DNA from: Bradyrhizobium sp. 1(2017)
GTDB lineage: Bacteria; Pseudomonadota; Alphaproteobacteria; Rhizobiales; Xanthobacteraceae
Length of the DNA: 64,000 bases
Assembly (NCBI RefSeq): GCF_011602485.2
Contig: NZ_CP050022.2
Coordinates: 4,236,001-4,300,000, forward strand
Direction of reading: 5' to 3'
In this document: positions 34,878 to 43,680 of the stretch, piece after piece
Numbering within the stretch: position 1 is the stretch's first letter
Layout: the number at the start of each line of letters is the position of its first letter
Program-made: the position numbers and the translations under genes
The notes under the pieces: generated by a model
Told to the model about the DNA's origin: nothing
The model's input: only the letters and a program-made list of their open reading frames with translations
Databases searched by the model: none

Positions 34878-36704
34878 CTATTCCACGGTCACCGATTTCG
34901 CGAGGTTGCGCGGCTGGTCGACGTCGGTGCCCATGACGACTGCCGTGTGATAGGCGAGCAGTTGCACGGGAACGGCATAGACCATCGGCGTGAACGCCGC
35001 CGCCATGTCGGGCATGACGATGGTGACGAGCGACTCGACCGTCGCCTCTTCGGCGCCCTTGGCATCGGTCATCAGGATGATGTTGCCGCCTCGGGCGGCG
35101 ACCTCCTGCATGTTGGACACAGTCTTCTCGAACACGCGGTCGTGGGGCGCGATGACGACCACCGGCATGGTCTCGTCGATCAGTGCGATCGGCCCGTGCT
35201 TGAGCTCACCGGCGGCATAGCCCTCGGCGTGGATGTAGGAGATCTCCTTCAGCTTCAGCGCGCCTTCGAGCGCGAGCGGGAAGCTGGTGCCGCGGCCGAG
35301 ATAGAGCACGTCGCGGGACTTGGCGATCTCACGCGCGAGCTTTTCGATCTGGAGCTCGGTGGTGAGCGCATCCGACATCAAACGCGGGACCTCGACGAGA
35401 CCGTGGACGAGCTTGGTCTCGTCCTCGTCGGACAATTCGCCGCGCGCCTTGCCCGCCGCGATCGCAAGGTTTGCCAGCACCATGAGCTGGCAGGTGAAGG
35501 CTTTGGTCGAGGCGACGCCGATCTCGGGACCGGCGAGCGTCTGCAGCACGGTCTCGCTCTCGCGCGCGATCGTCGAGGTCGGGACGTTGACGACGGCCAC
35601 CGTATGCGCGCCTTCGGCCTTGGCGTAACGCAGCGCCGCGAGCGTGTCCGCGGTCTCACCGGATTGCGAGATGAAGATGGCGAGATCGCCCTTGCGCAGG
35701 GGCGCCTCGCGGTAGCGGAATTCGGAGGCGACATCGACCTCGACCGGCAGGCGCGCAAAGCGCTCGAACCAGTACTTGGCGACGAAGCCGGCATAGCTCG
35801 CGGTGCCGCAGGCGGTGATATTGATGCGCTGGATGGTCTTGAAGTCGAACGGCAGCTTCACCGGCAGCGCGACGCGCTCGGTCGCCATGTCGACGTAGCG
35901 CGCCAGGGTGTGACCGACCACCTCCGGCTGCTCGTGGATCTCCTTGGCCATGAAGTGGCGGTAATTGGCCTTGTCGACCAGCGAGGTCGAGGCGGCATGC
36001 CTGATCTTGTCGCGCTGGACGGGGTGGCCATCCTTGTCGAAAATCGTGGCGCTCTTGCGCGTCAGCACGACCCAGTCACCGTCCTCGAGGTAGCTGATCG
36101 TGTCGGTGAACGGTCCTAGCGCGATGGCATCCGAGCCGAGATACATCTCGCCGTCGCCATAACCGATCGCGAGCGGCGGGCCGTTGCGGGCGCCGATCAT
36201 GAGGTCGTCGTCGCCTGCGAAGATGAAGCCGAGCGCGAAGGCGCCGCGCAAACGCGACAGCGTCAGCTTGACGGCTTCGACCGGCTTGTTGCCTCGCGCG
36301 AGCAGATCGTCGACGAGGTGCAGCACGATCTCCGTGTCGGTCTCGGTGTGGAACACCGTGCCCTTCTTCTCGAGTTCCTCGCGCAGCTCGCGGAAATTCT
36401 CGATGATGCCGTTGTGGACCACGGCCACGCGTTCGGTCGCATGCGGATGGGCGTTGTTGACGGTCGGCTTGCCGTGGGTGGCCCAGCGGGTATGACCGAT
36501 GCCGGTGGTGCCCTTCAGGGGCTCTGCTTCGAGCCGCTTCTCCAGATTCTTCAGCTTGCCCTCGGCGCGGCGGCGCTCCAGGTGCTTGCCTTCGAGTGTG
36601 GCGACGCCCGCGGAATCGTAGCCGCGATATTCGAGACGTTTGAGCGAATCCACCAATTGCTCTGCAACCGGCTCGCGCCCGAGAATGCCGACAATTCCGC
36701 ACAT
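34878..36704 (-). CDS. glmS: Glutamine--fructose-6-phosphate aminotransferase GlmS
   Basis: 608 residues from ATG 36704. It begins MCGIVGILG, exposing Cys2, the glutaminase nucleophile after Met removal. GHTRWATHGKP, two SIS domains (ACGTASYAGFVAKYWFE, SQSGETADTLAALR) and the C-terminal ending DQPRNLAKSVTVE are complete. It makes glucosamine-6-phosphate for peptidoglycan, lipopolysaccharide and Nod factors. It is downstream of glmU on the same strand with a small gene on the opposite strand between them. No glmS ribozyme is visible upstream. Confidence 0.97.
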   Translation of the reverse strand: MCGIVGILGREPVAEQLVDSLKRLEYRGYDSAGVATLEGKHLERRRAEGKLKNLEKRLEAEPLKGTTGIGHTRWATHGKPTVNNAHPHATERVAVVHNGIIENFRELREELEKKGTVFHTETDTEIVLHLVDDLLARGNKPVEAVKLTLSRLRGAFALGFIFAGDDDLMIGARNGPPLAIGYGDGEMYLGSDAIALGPFTDTISYLEDGDWVVLTRKSATIFDKDGHPVQRDKIRHAASTSLVDKANYRHFMAKEIHEQPEVVGHTLARYVDMATERVALPVKLPFDFKTIQRINITACGTASYAGFVAKYWFERFARLPVEVDVASEFRYREAPLRKGDLAIFISQSGETADTLAALRYAKAEGAHTVAVVNVPTSTIARESETVLQTLAGPEIGVASTKAFTCQLMVLANLAIAAGKARGELSDEDETKLVHGLVEVPRLMSDALTTELQIEKLAREIAKSRDVLYLGRGTSFPLALEGALKLKEISYIHAEGYAAGELKHGPIALIDETMPVVVIAPHDRVFEKTVSNMQEVAARGGNIILMTDAKGAEEATVESLVTIVMPDMAAAFTPMVYAVPVQLLAYHTAVVMGTDVDQPRNLAKSVTVE

Positions 36705-36924
36705 GCGGATCAATATCCCCCAAATCTTCGAAAAATCGCCTAAACGACGCCCTCGGTTTTTAGCGAAATTCCGAGGGAACCAGATACTCAATAATTATTG
36801 CTGATTGAGACAGCATGGCTGCGCCACCTCTGCTTCGCCTGCGGCGGATTGGCCGACCTTAGACCGCGCACATTAACTCGTTGTCAATAAGTTTGACCAA
36901 CGCTTCCCGCTTGGGAGGAAGGTC

Positions 36925-37143
36925 ATGAATGGCTCGTCTGACCGCAAAGGTCTGTCATCGATGTACGTGCACGCCAGCGAGACCACCGGCACGCATCTCG
37001 CGCATTGGCCGCCGCCCCTCCGTGGCAAGGAAAAGAAGCCGGTTTTCGTCAAGCACCCCGAGGGCGAGCCCGTGAAGCGCGCCAAGCCGCGCGGCTGGCG
37101 CCTGACCCGCGCGATCTTCTCCGAATTCGCCGATGACGACTAG
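36925..37143 (+). CDS. Small basic hypothetical protein, 72 aa
   Basis: 72 residues, no known domain, no membrane helix. It is rich in Lys, Pro and Trp (HWPPPLRGKEKKPVF, PRGWRLTRAIF) and ends acidic (SEFADDD). The ribosome site is unusually good (GGGAGGAAGG, about 5 bases before ATG). It runs opposite to glmU and glmS in the gap between them. The clean start and composition suggest a real gene, function unknown. Confidence 0.55.
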   Translation: MNGSSDRKGLSSMYVHASETTGTHLAHWPPPLRGKEKKPVFVKHPEGEPVKRAKPRGWRLTRAIFSEFADDD

Positions 37144-37151
37144 CGGAAGCG

Positions 37152-37337
37152 CTACCACCCCACCACAAGGGCAAACACGAGGAAGACGAGGAGCGCCCAG
37201 AACGCGAGCCCGATGACGAGGGCTACAATCTCGGGCGGCTCGCGCTCGTTCATTTCCCACAGCAGGGATCGCCCCGTCCCCGTGACCAATGTGTCGATCA
37301 GAAAACTGATCAGATCGCGGACAAAGCGAGAGGACAC
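37152..37337 (-). CDS. Small membrane protein, 61 aa
   Basis: 61 residues beginning with GTG (SSRFVRDLISFLIDTLVTG), ending in one strong membrane helix (IVALVIGLAFWALLVFLVFALVV) at about 37-59. It starts 12 bases after the glmU stop, so it may be translated from the glmU transcript. An internal ATG at 37252 is another possible start. Unknown function. Confidence 0.5.
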   Translation of the reverse strand: MSSRFVRDLISFLIDTLVTGTGRSLLWEMNEREPPEIVALVIGLAFWALLVFLVFALVVGW

Positions 37338-37349
37338 GGCCGCTGGCGC

Positions 37350-38705
37350 TCACTTCTCCGGCTTCTTGCCGCCCGTCTTCAACTCGCGATAGCGCGTGGC
37401 GCCGCCTTCCCGGATGGTCTGCTGGTTGCGCTCGAGCGCCATGGCATCGTCGGGCACGTCGCGCGTGATCACCGAGCCTGAGCCGATATAGGCGCCGTTC
37501 CCGATCTTCACCGGTGCGACCAGCGAGGAGTTGGTGCCGACGAAGGCGCCCTGTCCGATCACCGTCTTGTGCTTCTTGAAGCCATCGTAGTTGCAGGTGA
37601 TGGTGCCGGCGCCGAGGTTGGAATTGGCGCCGACGGTGGCATCGCCGACATAAGAGAGATGATTGACCTTGACGCCGGCCTCCAATATCGCCGCCTTGGT
37701 CTCCACGAAATTGCCGATGCGCGCGCCATCGCCGAGCGAGGTGCCCGGACGCAATCGCGCATAGGGGCCGATCGAGACCTTCTTGCCGAGCGTGGTCTCG
37801 ACGATATGGGAAAAGGAATGGATCACCGTGCCGTCCGCGATCGAGACGCCGGGGCCGATCACCACGAACGGCTCGATGGTCACGTCCTTGCCGAAGGCGG
37901 TGTCGGCCGACAGGTACACCGTCTCCGGCGCGATCAGCGTGACGCCGGCCTCCATCGCAGCTTTGCGCAAGCGCGCCTGCATCACGCCTTCCGCTTCCGC
38001 GAGCTGCGCCTTGGTGTTGATTCCGCGCACCTCGTCTTCGCTGGTTTCGATCACCACGGCCTCCCATCCCTTGTCTCGGACGATGCCGACTGCGTCCGTC
38101 AGATAATATTCGCCCTTGGAATTGGCATTTCCGACCTGACCGAGAATGTCGAGCGCGCGGCGCCCGTCGATCGCCATCACGCCGGCATTGCACAGATCGA
38201 TCTTGCGCTCGGCTTCACTGGCATCGGCCTGCTCGCGGATCGCGACCAGGCGGTCACCCTCGACGATGAAGCGGCCATAGCCGGTGGGATCGGCGGCGCG
38301 AAAACCGAGCGCCGCGATTGCCGCCCCCCTGGCGAGCGGTGCACGCAGCCGCGCGAAGGTTTCGGCCGAGATCAGCGGCGTATCGCCGAACGCGATCAGG
38401 AGATCATCCGCGCCCCGTGCGATCGCCTCGCGCGCTGCCAGCACGGCATGCGCGGTGCCGAGCCGCTCGGCTTGCACGAAGGTGAGCGCGTCGGGGCGGA
38501 TGCGCCGCGCCTCATCGGCCACCGCCTGATGGTCGGGACCGATCACGACGGCGAGCGCGGTGCCGGTTCCCTTCGGTGCGGCGGCGAGCACATGAGCGAG
38601 CAGGCTCTGATGTGCGACGGGATGCAACACTTTCGGCAGGGTCGATCGCATGCGCGTGCCTTCGCCGGCGGCGAGCACGATCGTGAGGCTTGAGCGGGCG
38701 GTCAT
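37350..38705 (-). CDS. glmU: Bifunctional GlmU (N-acetylglucosamine-1-P uridyltransferase / GlcN-1-P acetyltransferase)
   Basis: 451 residues. N-terminal pyrophosphorylase: [22 protein letters not shown]-terminal left-handed beta-helix with hexapeptide repeats ([30 protein letters not shown], here spanning about 350-380) forms the acetyltransferase. It makes UDP-GlcNAc. It lies upstream of glmS on the same strand, so the pathway genes are linked. Length is typical. Confidence 0.97.
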   Translation of the reverse strand: MTARSSLTIVLAAGEGTRMRSTLPKVLHPVAHQSLLAHVLAAAPKGTGTALAVVIGPDHQAVADEARRIRPDALTFVQAERLGTAHAVLAAREAIARGADDLLIAFGDTPLISAETFARLRAPLARGAAIAALGFRAADPTGYGRFIVEGDRLVAIREQADASEAERKIDLCNAGVMAIDGRRALDILGQVGNANSKGEYYLTDAVGIVRDKGWEAVVIETSEDEVRGINTKAQLAEAEGVMQARLRKAAMEAGVTLIAPETVYLSADTAFGKDVTIEPFVVIGPGVSIADGTVIHSFSHIVETTLGKKVSIGPYARLRPGTSLGDGARIGNFVETKAAILEAGVKVNHLSYVGDATVGANSNLGAGTITCNYDGFKKHKTVIGQGAFVGTNSSLVAPVKIGNGAYIGSGSVITRDVPDDAMALERNQQTIREGGATRYRELKTGGKKPEK

Positions 38706-38877
38706 CGCAATCCTGACAGATAAAACCGAATCGATGGTGCGGCGGACGGCAGGCCGTCCTGATGCTAACGTCTTAGCTACCCCCGCAAACGCCCGGAATT
38801 CAAGTGCGGTACTCTTTTCCTGTTAATGTTCCCTGATTGATTCGGGGAAGCTAGACAGGGCTGGGCACTTAACGTTC

Positions 38878-40290
38878 ATGGCAAAGGATTCCGACCCACT
38901 GGCGGATGCCTTCGGGACCAAGGAGACCGGCGGGCTGTTCTCCGGACTATTGGCCGAGGAAAGCGGGTTCGACCGCCGCATGATGTGGCGACTGGGCTCG
39001 TGGGGCGTGGCGGCGGTGGGGGCCGTCGTCGTCGCCGTGATGGCCAATCAGGCCCAGCTCGGCTGGCGCCGCGACCAGGTTGCATCGGCCGATCTCACGC
39101 GCCAGGCCGACCGGCTCCAGGTGCTGACCAAGGAGAGCCAGAACGAAGCGCGCCGGCTCGCCGCTGCCATCGAGACGCTGAACAGCGATCGTGACCGGCT
39201 TTATTCGCGCGTCACGGTGCTGGAGCAGGGCCTCGATTCCGTCACCGGTGCCATCGCCAAGCAGACGGCCGCTCCGCCGCAGGCAGCAAAGCCGCAGGAC
39301 GCAGCGCCTCCCCCCGCAGCGCCCAGCGTCGCGCCAGTCGCCTCGACGCCGGCACCGGCGAGCGAGAAGCCGCGCGCCGAGGCCGCCGCTCCGAAGGATG
39401 CGCCGAAGGAAGCTTTGAAGGAGCCGTCGAGCCCGCCGCCGCAGACCGCGGCTGCCGCCTCGCTCGTGCAGCACCAGTCGGCCCTGAATTCGACGCTGCC
39501 GACCATTCCGCTGGTGCCGTCCAAGTCGATCATGGCGCCGCCGGATCCGGCCGCCTCGAAGCTGATCCAGCCCGAGCCCACTGAGAAGTCCGCCGAGAAA
39601 GCCGTCGAGAAAAAAAACGAGCCTGCGCTTGCCACGGCTGCGGTCACGAATCCTGCCCCGACCGAGGTCGCTGCGGCCGCAACGAAACCGCCGGAAGCCG
39701 CCGAGACCGAAACTCCCGCGATCGCAGTCCAGCAGACGCGCTTTGCGCTCGACCTCGGCGGCGCCAACTCGGTCGACGGCCTGCGCACGCTCTGGCGCGG
39801 CGTGACCAAATCCAATCCGGAAGTCGGAGCGTTGCGGCCGATCATCATGATCAAGGAAGGCACCAGCGGCCTCGGCATGCAACTCCGTCTGGGTGCCGGC
39901 CCCCTGATCAACGCCGCCGCCGCTGCCAAACTCTGCGCGGGCCTCACCGCGAACGACCGCCATTGCGAGACCACCGTGTTCGACGGCCAGCGCCTGTCGA
40001 TGCGCGGCGGCCAGGAAAAAGGGCCGGACAAGGCACAGGAAAAGACTCAGGACAGGGTTCAGGAGAAGACCTCCGAGAAGAACCAGGACGCCTCACCGCA
40101 AGCCGAAATCGCGCCCGCGGCGAGCGCAAAGCCCGAAAAGCCGCAGCGCCGCCGCAGCTACTCCTCGAAGCGCTCGAAGCGCGAGGAGCCTGCGCCAGCA
40201 GCACCCCCGGCCCAGCCGGCGCCAGCAAAACCCGAAGCGTCAGCATCTCCCTCTACGGGATCGACGCTGTCGTCCTTCTTCAGAAGGTAG
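38878..40290 (+). CDS. Inner-membrane protein with coiled coil, Ala/Pro/Lys-rich region and SPOR-like end
   Basis: 470 residues. An acidic N-terminus precedes one membrane helix at about 40-57 (GSWGVAAVGAVVVAVMAN), then a heptad coiled coil at about 65-120. A long Ala/Pro/Glu/Lys-rich stretch spans the periplasm. Residues about 322-375 (GLGMQLRLGAGPLIN, AAAAAKLCAGLTAN) have the look of a divergent SPOR domain, which binds denuded peptidoglycan at division sites. The end is Lys/Ser-rich. The stop lies in the first copy of a tandem 18-base repeat. Function unknown; division or envelope role inferred. Confidence 0.75.
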   Translation: MAKDSDPLADAFGTKETGGLFSGLLAEESGFDRRMMWRLGSWGVAAVGAVVVAVMANQAQLGWRRDQVASADLTRQADRLQVLTKESQNEARRLAAAIETLNSDRDRLYSRVTVLEQGLDSVTGAIAKQTAAPPQAAKPQDAAPPPAAPSVAPVASTPAPASEKPRAEAAAPKDAPKEALKEPSSPPPQTAAAASLVQHQSALNSTLPTIPLVPSKSIMAPPDPAASKLIQPEPTEKSAEKAVEKKNEPALATAAVTNPAPTEVAAAATKPPEAAETETPAIAVQQTRFALDLGGANSVDGLRTLWRGVTKSNPEVGALRPIIMIKEGTSGLGMQLRLGAGPLINAAAAAKLCAGLTANDRHCETTVFDGQRLSMRGGQEKGPDKAQEKTQDRVQEKTSEKNQDASPQAEIAPAASAKPEKPQRRRSYSSKRSKREEPAPAAPPAQPAPAKPEASASPSTGSTLSSFFRR

Positions 40291-40314
40291 GTCTTGTTCA
40301 GAAGGTAGGTCTTG
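40279..40314. repeat. Perfect tandem 18-bp duplication across a stop codon
   Basis: TTCAGAAGGTAGGTCTTG occurs twice head to tail (40279-40296, 40297-40314). The stop TAG of the preceding gene (40288-40290) lies in the first copy and is repeated in the second at another phase relative to the gene end. Confidence 0.95.
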
Positions 40315-40509
40315 CGCTCATGCCGGGCTGAGTCTGCCTTCACCTGAACATGCGGTGAATGCCGGCACCTTCTTGCGCGCACAGCTGGACTTAAATTTCA
40401 GCCCACCAGAGAGACCAGCCCTCGATTGCCAAGTTGTCCCGGTCTTGAACCGGAGCAGCCGACGCGCAGCCGTTCGGGCCTCGTCTCCATGACCAAGGGA
40501 GAAATACAC

Positions 40510-40767
40510 GTGAAGAAGTTTATCATCGTGACGGCCGTCCTTTTGGCGGCATCCCCGGCGCTCGCGCAAACGACGAAATCGCCGGGCGCATCGAGCAACG
40601 CGCCGGGTCAGCAGATGCAAAATACGACGAAGCCTTCGACGGGACCCGGCGCTTCCGAATACGCGCCTGGTCACCAGACCAATACCACCAAGGGGCCCGG
40701 CCATTCGGAAAGCGCGCCTGGACAGAAGATGCAGAACACCACGGGCTCGAGCACAAGCAAGAAGTGA
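40510..40767 (+). CDS. Small secreted protein with three ~17-residue repeats
   Basis: 85 residues from GTG 40510, preceded by AAGGGAGAA. Signal peptide MKKFIIVTAVLLAASPALA, then three imperfect repeats: SPGASSNAPGQQMQNTTK, GPGASEYAPGHQTNTTK and GPGHSESAPGQKMQNTTG, ending SSTSKK. No cysteine and almost no hydrophobic residue, so the mature protein is probably unstructured. A strong terminator follows. No family recognised. Confidence 0.8.
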   Translation: MKKFIIVTAVLLAASPALAQTTKSPGASSNAPGQQMQNTTKPSTGPGASEYAPGHQTNTTKGPGHSESAPGQKMQNTTGSSTSKK

Positions 40768-40800
40768 CGGTGCGCGGTGCGAGTTCGTTGAACTCTACAA

Positions 40801-40825
40801 ACGGCGCCGACCCGGTCGGCGCCGT
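40801..40825 (+). terminator. Hairpin terminator
   Basis: ACGGCGCCGAC (40801-40811) and GTCGGCGCCGT (40815-40825) form a perfect 11-bp stem with loop CCG, 33 bases after the repeat-protein gene. The T tract is weak (TGCTCT). Confidence 0.7.
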
Positions 40826-40997
40826 TGCTCTGTCGATCGGCCCGGCGCCGCCGCAAGAAGATCGACGCTGGTTTCGAGCCGTGGGCGCATGCGACCATCG
40901 GACGCTCCAACCCGAGGCATTCTTTCGCAGGACTTCTGCGTTCTCGTTCCCGATATGCCCGACCGAGCGTGCCTTATTCCGAAACCCACAGGCTCCG

Positions 40998-41438
40998 ATG
41001 AACGAACTGGATGATGTGCTGAGGCTTCTCGTTGCGGCCGGGACAGGGCTGCTGATCGGCATCGACCGCGACATGAACGACAAGCCGGTGGGAATGCGGA
41101 CCCTGTCGCTGGTCGCCCTGGGATCCGCGCTGGTCTCGATCTCCGTGATCGAATTCCAGAATCTGCGGGACCACCCGGATGCGATCTCCAGGGTGATCCA
41201 GGGCGTCGTTGCCGGCGTGCTGACCGGCGTCGGCTTCATCGGCGCAGGCGTCATCCTGCACGACGCCAAGGCGAAGACGGTCCATGGCCTCACCACGGCG
41301 GCGACCGTCTGGATTGCCGCGGGCCTTGGGATAGCCTGCGCATTGGGCGCCTGGCTGCTGGTCGGCGCCGCGATCGCGGTCACATTGCTCGTGCTGTTCG
41401 CGCTCGGCTGGGTCGAGCGCCGCCTTGGCTTGAAATAG
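40998..41438 (+). CDS. MgtC/SapB family membrane protein
   Basis: 146 residues, about four or five membrane helices. LRLLVAAGTGLLIGIDRDMNDKPVGMRTLSLVALGSAL (spanning about 8-45) and GVLTGVGFIGAGVILHDAKAKTVHGLTTAATVW match the MgtC/SapB core, including the R-x-E/D-like loop and the GAGVIL helix. The long cytosolic C-terminal domain of classic MgtC is absent, making this the short SapB/YhiD-like form. Role in Mg2+ stress or membrane potential is inferred from the family only. Confidence 0.88.
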   Translation: MNELDDVLRLLVAAGTGLLIGIDRDMNDKPVGMRTLSLVALGSALVSISVIEFQNLRDHPDAISRVIQGVVAGVLTGVGFIGAGVILHDAKAKTVHGLTTAATVWIAAGLGIACALGAWLLVGAAIAVTLLVLFALGWVERRLGLK

Positions 41439-41560
41439 CCTTTCGAGATCGTGCCCTTTCAAATCCCCTTGGCGTCGGTCTGCGTTCGCAGCTCGCGCGC
41501 CGAACAGAAACATCCCCCTGCCCTGTTGCCTGCCCGCGCCATCCCGACCATATTGCCCCC

Positions 41561-41941
41561 ATGACAAAGAAGCCCTTCCGCCTCACGCCCTACCAGGTGC
41601 AGTTCCTGATCGTCGTCGGCTTTGCCAGCGTCGGCATTGCGTTCTATCTGCGCTACCTCGCGATCGAACTGTCGCAAGTTGCGCTCGCCTGCGACGCCGG
41701 ACTTCAGACCCTGACCTGCAAGGGGCGCTCGGTCTCGACCGTGCTGTTCAAGAATTCGGTGTTCGGAATCGTGGCGCTGGTGGTGGCGACGCTGAACCTG
41801 ATGCGGCCGTCGATCGTGCTGCTCACCGTCGGCGTCATCGCCGCCGGCCTCGGCATCGTGCTCTACAACGTCGTGCTGTCGGGCCTTGCGGTCGGCCTGT
41901 TCATTCTTGGATTTGCTCGGCCCGCGCCCGCCACAGCGTGA
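41561..41941 (+). CDS. Hypothetical four-helix membrane protein
   Basis: 126 residues with about three or four hydrophobic helices (QFLIVVGFASVGIAFYL, FGIVALVVATLNLM, VLLTVGVIAAGLGIVLY, SGLAVGLFILGF). Two cysteines sit in a periplasmic-looking loop (LACDAGLQTLTCKG). The last 41 bases overlap the convergent end of ndvC. It is probably linked to ndv function only by position. Confidence 0.75.
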   Translation: MTKKPFRLTPYQVQFLIVVGFASVGIAFYLRYLAIELSQVALACDAGLQTLTCKGRSVSTVLFKNSVFGIVALVVATLNLMRPSIVLLTVGVIAAGLGIVLYNVVLSGLAVGLFILGFARPAPATA

Positions 41942-43517
41942 GCGCGAACAACAGGTAGATCGCGCAGGTCCACAGCGACTGCCAATTGTCGCGGCCTTCG
42001 TTGATGAGCACGAAGACGGCCGACAGCGCCAGCAGCCCCGCGAACACCGATTCCGCGATCGGACGCTGGCCGATCTGCGGCCGGTTCAGCATCAAAAGCG
42101 CAAACGGCACCACCGCCATCGTCAGCGACGCGTAAGGGAAATCCTTGTAGCGCGCGTCGAACACGAAGCCGAGCGCGGTCGCGGCCGCGATCACCGCCGT
42201 CACTGCCAGCGTCAGGCCGAGCACGGCGGTGAGCTTCGACCATTTGCGGCCCTCGCGCGGGCCGAGCAGGTCGAGGAAGGTCGGAAGACTGCGGCCGATC
42301 ACCATCGCCTGCGCGCACAAGATCGGCGACAGGATTCCGGCCAGGAGCAGCGCGCCCCAGAACAGCCAGCCGCCGATGCCGTAGCTCTCGTAATACATCT
42401 TGTCGGCGCCGATCCCGAGCAGGATGCCTGCCGTCGTCGCCGAGATGCCGACGCCGAGCCAGGCCGAGAAGCGCGGCGTCCAGGGCCGCCGGCGCAGCGT
42501 GATCAGCGCGACCGCGAACACCAGCACGCTGAGCCCCATGCCGGCGCCCATGTACCATTTCCAGTACGGGAAATTGCTGATCGGCTGGCCCGGCGGATAT
42601 TTCAGATTCCGCCCCACGGAATCGTAGAGGCCCCAATATCCGCCGACGGTGCCTTCCAGCTTGCGCTTCCACGGCTGGTCATAGGACTCGATCAGGTTGA
42701 CGCGGAATTTCTGGGCCTTCGCGAGGGCCAGGATCTCGGACACCACCCGCGCCTGGTTGGTGCGCGACGGCAGCGCGCCCTCGCGCATGCGTCCCTCGCT
42801 CGGCCAGCCGGTCTCGCCGATCAGGATCTCCTTGCCCGGAAACGCCACCGCCATGCGCTCGCGGATGGTCTCGACATGTGTGCTGGCGAATTTCGCCTTC
42901 ACCGGCACATCCTCCCAATAGGGCAGGATGTGAATGGTGACGAAGTCGACGGCGTCATAGACCTCGCGGTTCTTCAGCCAGAACTCCCAGACGTCGGCAT
43001 AGGTGACGGGAACGCTGACCCGCGCCTTCACCGAGCGGATGATGGAAACGAGGTCGGCGGTCGTCATCTCGCCGCGCAGCAGCACTTCGTTGCCGACGAT
43101 GATGCTGGTGATGACGTCGGGGAATTCTTTTGAAAGCCGGACCGCGAGCGCGGCCTGCTCGAGATTCTTGGTGCGGTTACTGGAGAGCCAGATCCCCTGC
43201 AGCACTTTCAAACCGCCGACCTTGGCGGCGATGGCCGGCACCTGATCGAGCCCGTTCTCCATCGAATAGGTCCGGACGCAGTCGGTGATCTCCTTGAGCT
43301 GGCGCAGGTCCTGCTCGATCTGCTCGGCGTCGATATGGGTCCAGGACTCCAGCGGCGTCTGCTCGCCGCGGAACGGCGCGTAGGAGACGCATTGGACCTT
43401 CTCGGCGGGATCGATCGGGGCGCGCGCGAGCGTGATCGGCGTCGCCAACCACCACCACACGGCAGCAATCGCACCCAGTGAAACGAGCAACAGCGCCAGT
43501 GGCGTACGAAGAGAAAT
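41901..43517 (-). CDS. ndvC: NdvC-like beta-glucan synthesis protein (GH17-like domain plus membrane helices)
   Basis: About 538 residues. After an N-terminal helix, a glycoside-hydrolase-17-like domain (about 35-300) shows SIIVGNEVLLRGE (acid/base Glu context) and ILIGETGWPSEG (nucleophile Glu context). About seven membrane helices follow. B. japonicum NdvC (about 62 kDa) is needed for the beta-1,6 linkages of cyclic glucan. The only good ribosome site (GGAGG at 43531-43527) lies 9 bases from an ATT codon at 43517, giving MSLRTPLALLLVSLG as start. The nearest conventional start is TTG at 43490, which would cut into the helix. Divergent from ndvD/ndvB. Confidence 0.83.
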   Translation of the reverse strand: MSLRTPLALLLVSLGAIAAVWWWLATPITLARAPIDPAEKVQCVSYAPFRGEQTPLESWTHIDAEQIEQDLRQLKEITDCVRTYSMENGLDQVPAIAAKVGGLKVLQGIWLSSNRTKNLEQAALAVRLSKEFPDVITSIIVGNEVLLRGEMTTADLVSIIRSVKARVSVPVTYADVWEFWLKNREVYDAVDFVTIHILPYWEDVPVKAKFASTHVETIRERMAVAFPGKEILIGETGWPSEGRMREGALPSRTNQARVVSEILALAKAQKFRVNLIESYDQPWKRKLEGTVGGYWGLYDSVGRNLKYPPGQPISNFPYWKWYMGAGMGLSVLVFAVALITLRRRPWTPRFSAWLGVGISATTAGILLGIGADKMYYESYGIGGWLFWGALLLAGILSPILCAQAMVIGRSLPTFLDLLGPREGRKWSKLTAVLGLTLAVTAVIAAATALGFVFDARYKDFPYASLTMAVVPFALLMLNRPQIGQRPIAESVFAGLLALSAVFVLINEGRDNWQSLWTCAIYLLFALTLWRARAEQIQE

Positions 43518-43680
43518 CGGTTCCGTCCTCCAGAAGGGTCCGTCGATTACCTGCTTGCACGCCGTCTGCCAAGGGGGTGTCCGGGTGGGGATTTAAGCCT
43601 CCCCCAAGGGAATCCGGCTGCGGCTGTTCGACCGGGACCTAGCATCGTGACTTTGCTGGACAAAATTCGAAATACAGGTC

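Noticed and set aside
36705..36924. glmS ribozyme or riboswitch upstream of glmS
   Set aside because: No conserved ribozyme core is visible, and such ribozymes are known from Gram-positive bacteria.
36955..38193. Long minus-strand frame of 412 codons
   Set aside because: It runs antisense-in-another-frame through glmU, is extremely Arg-rich, and glmU itself is unmistakable.
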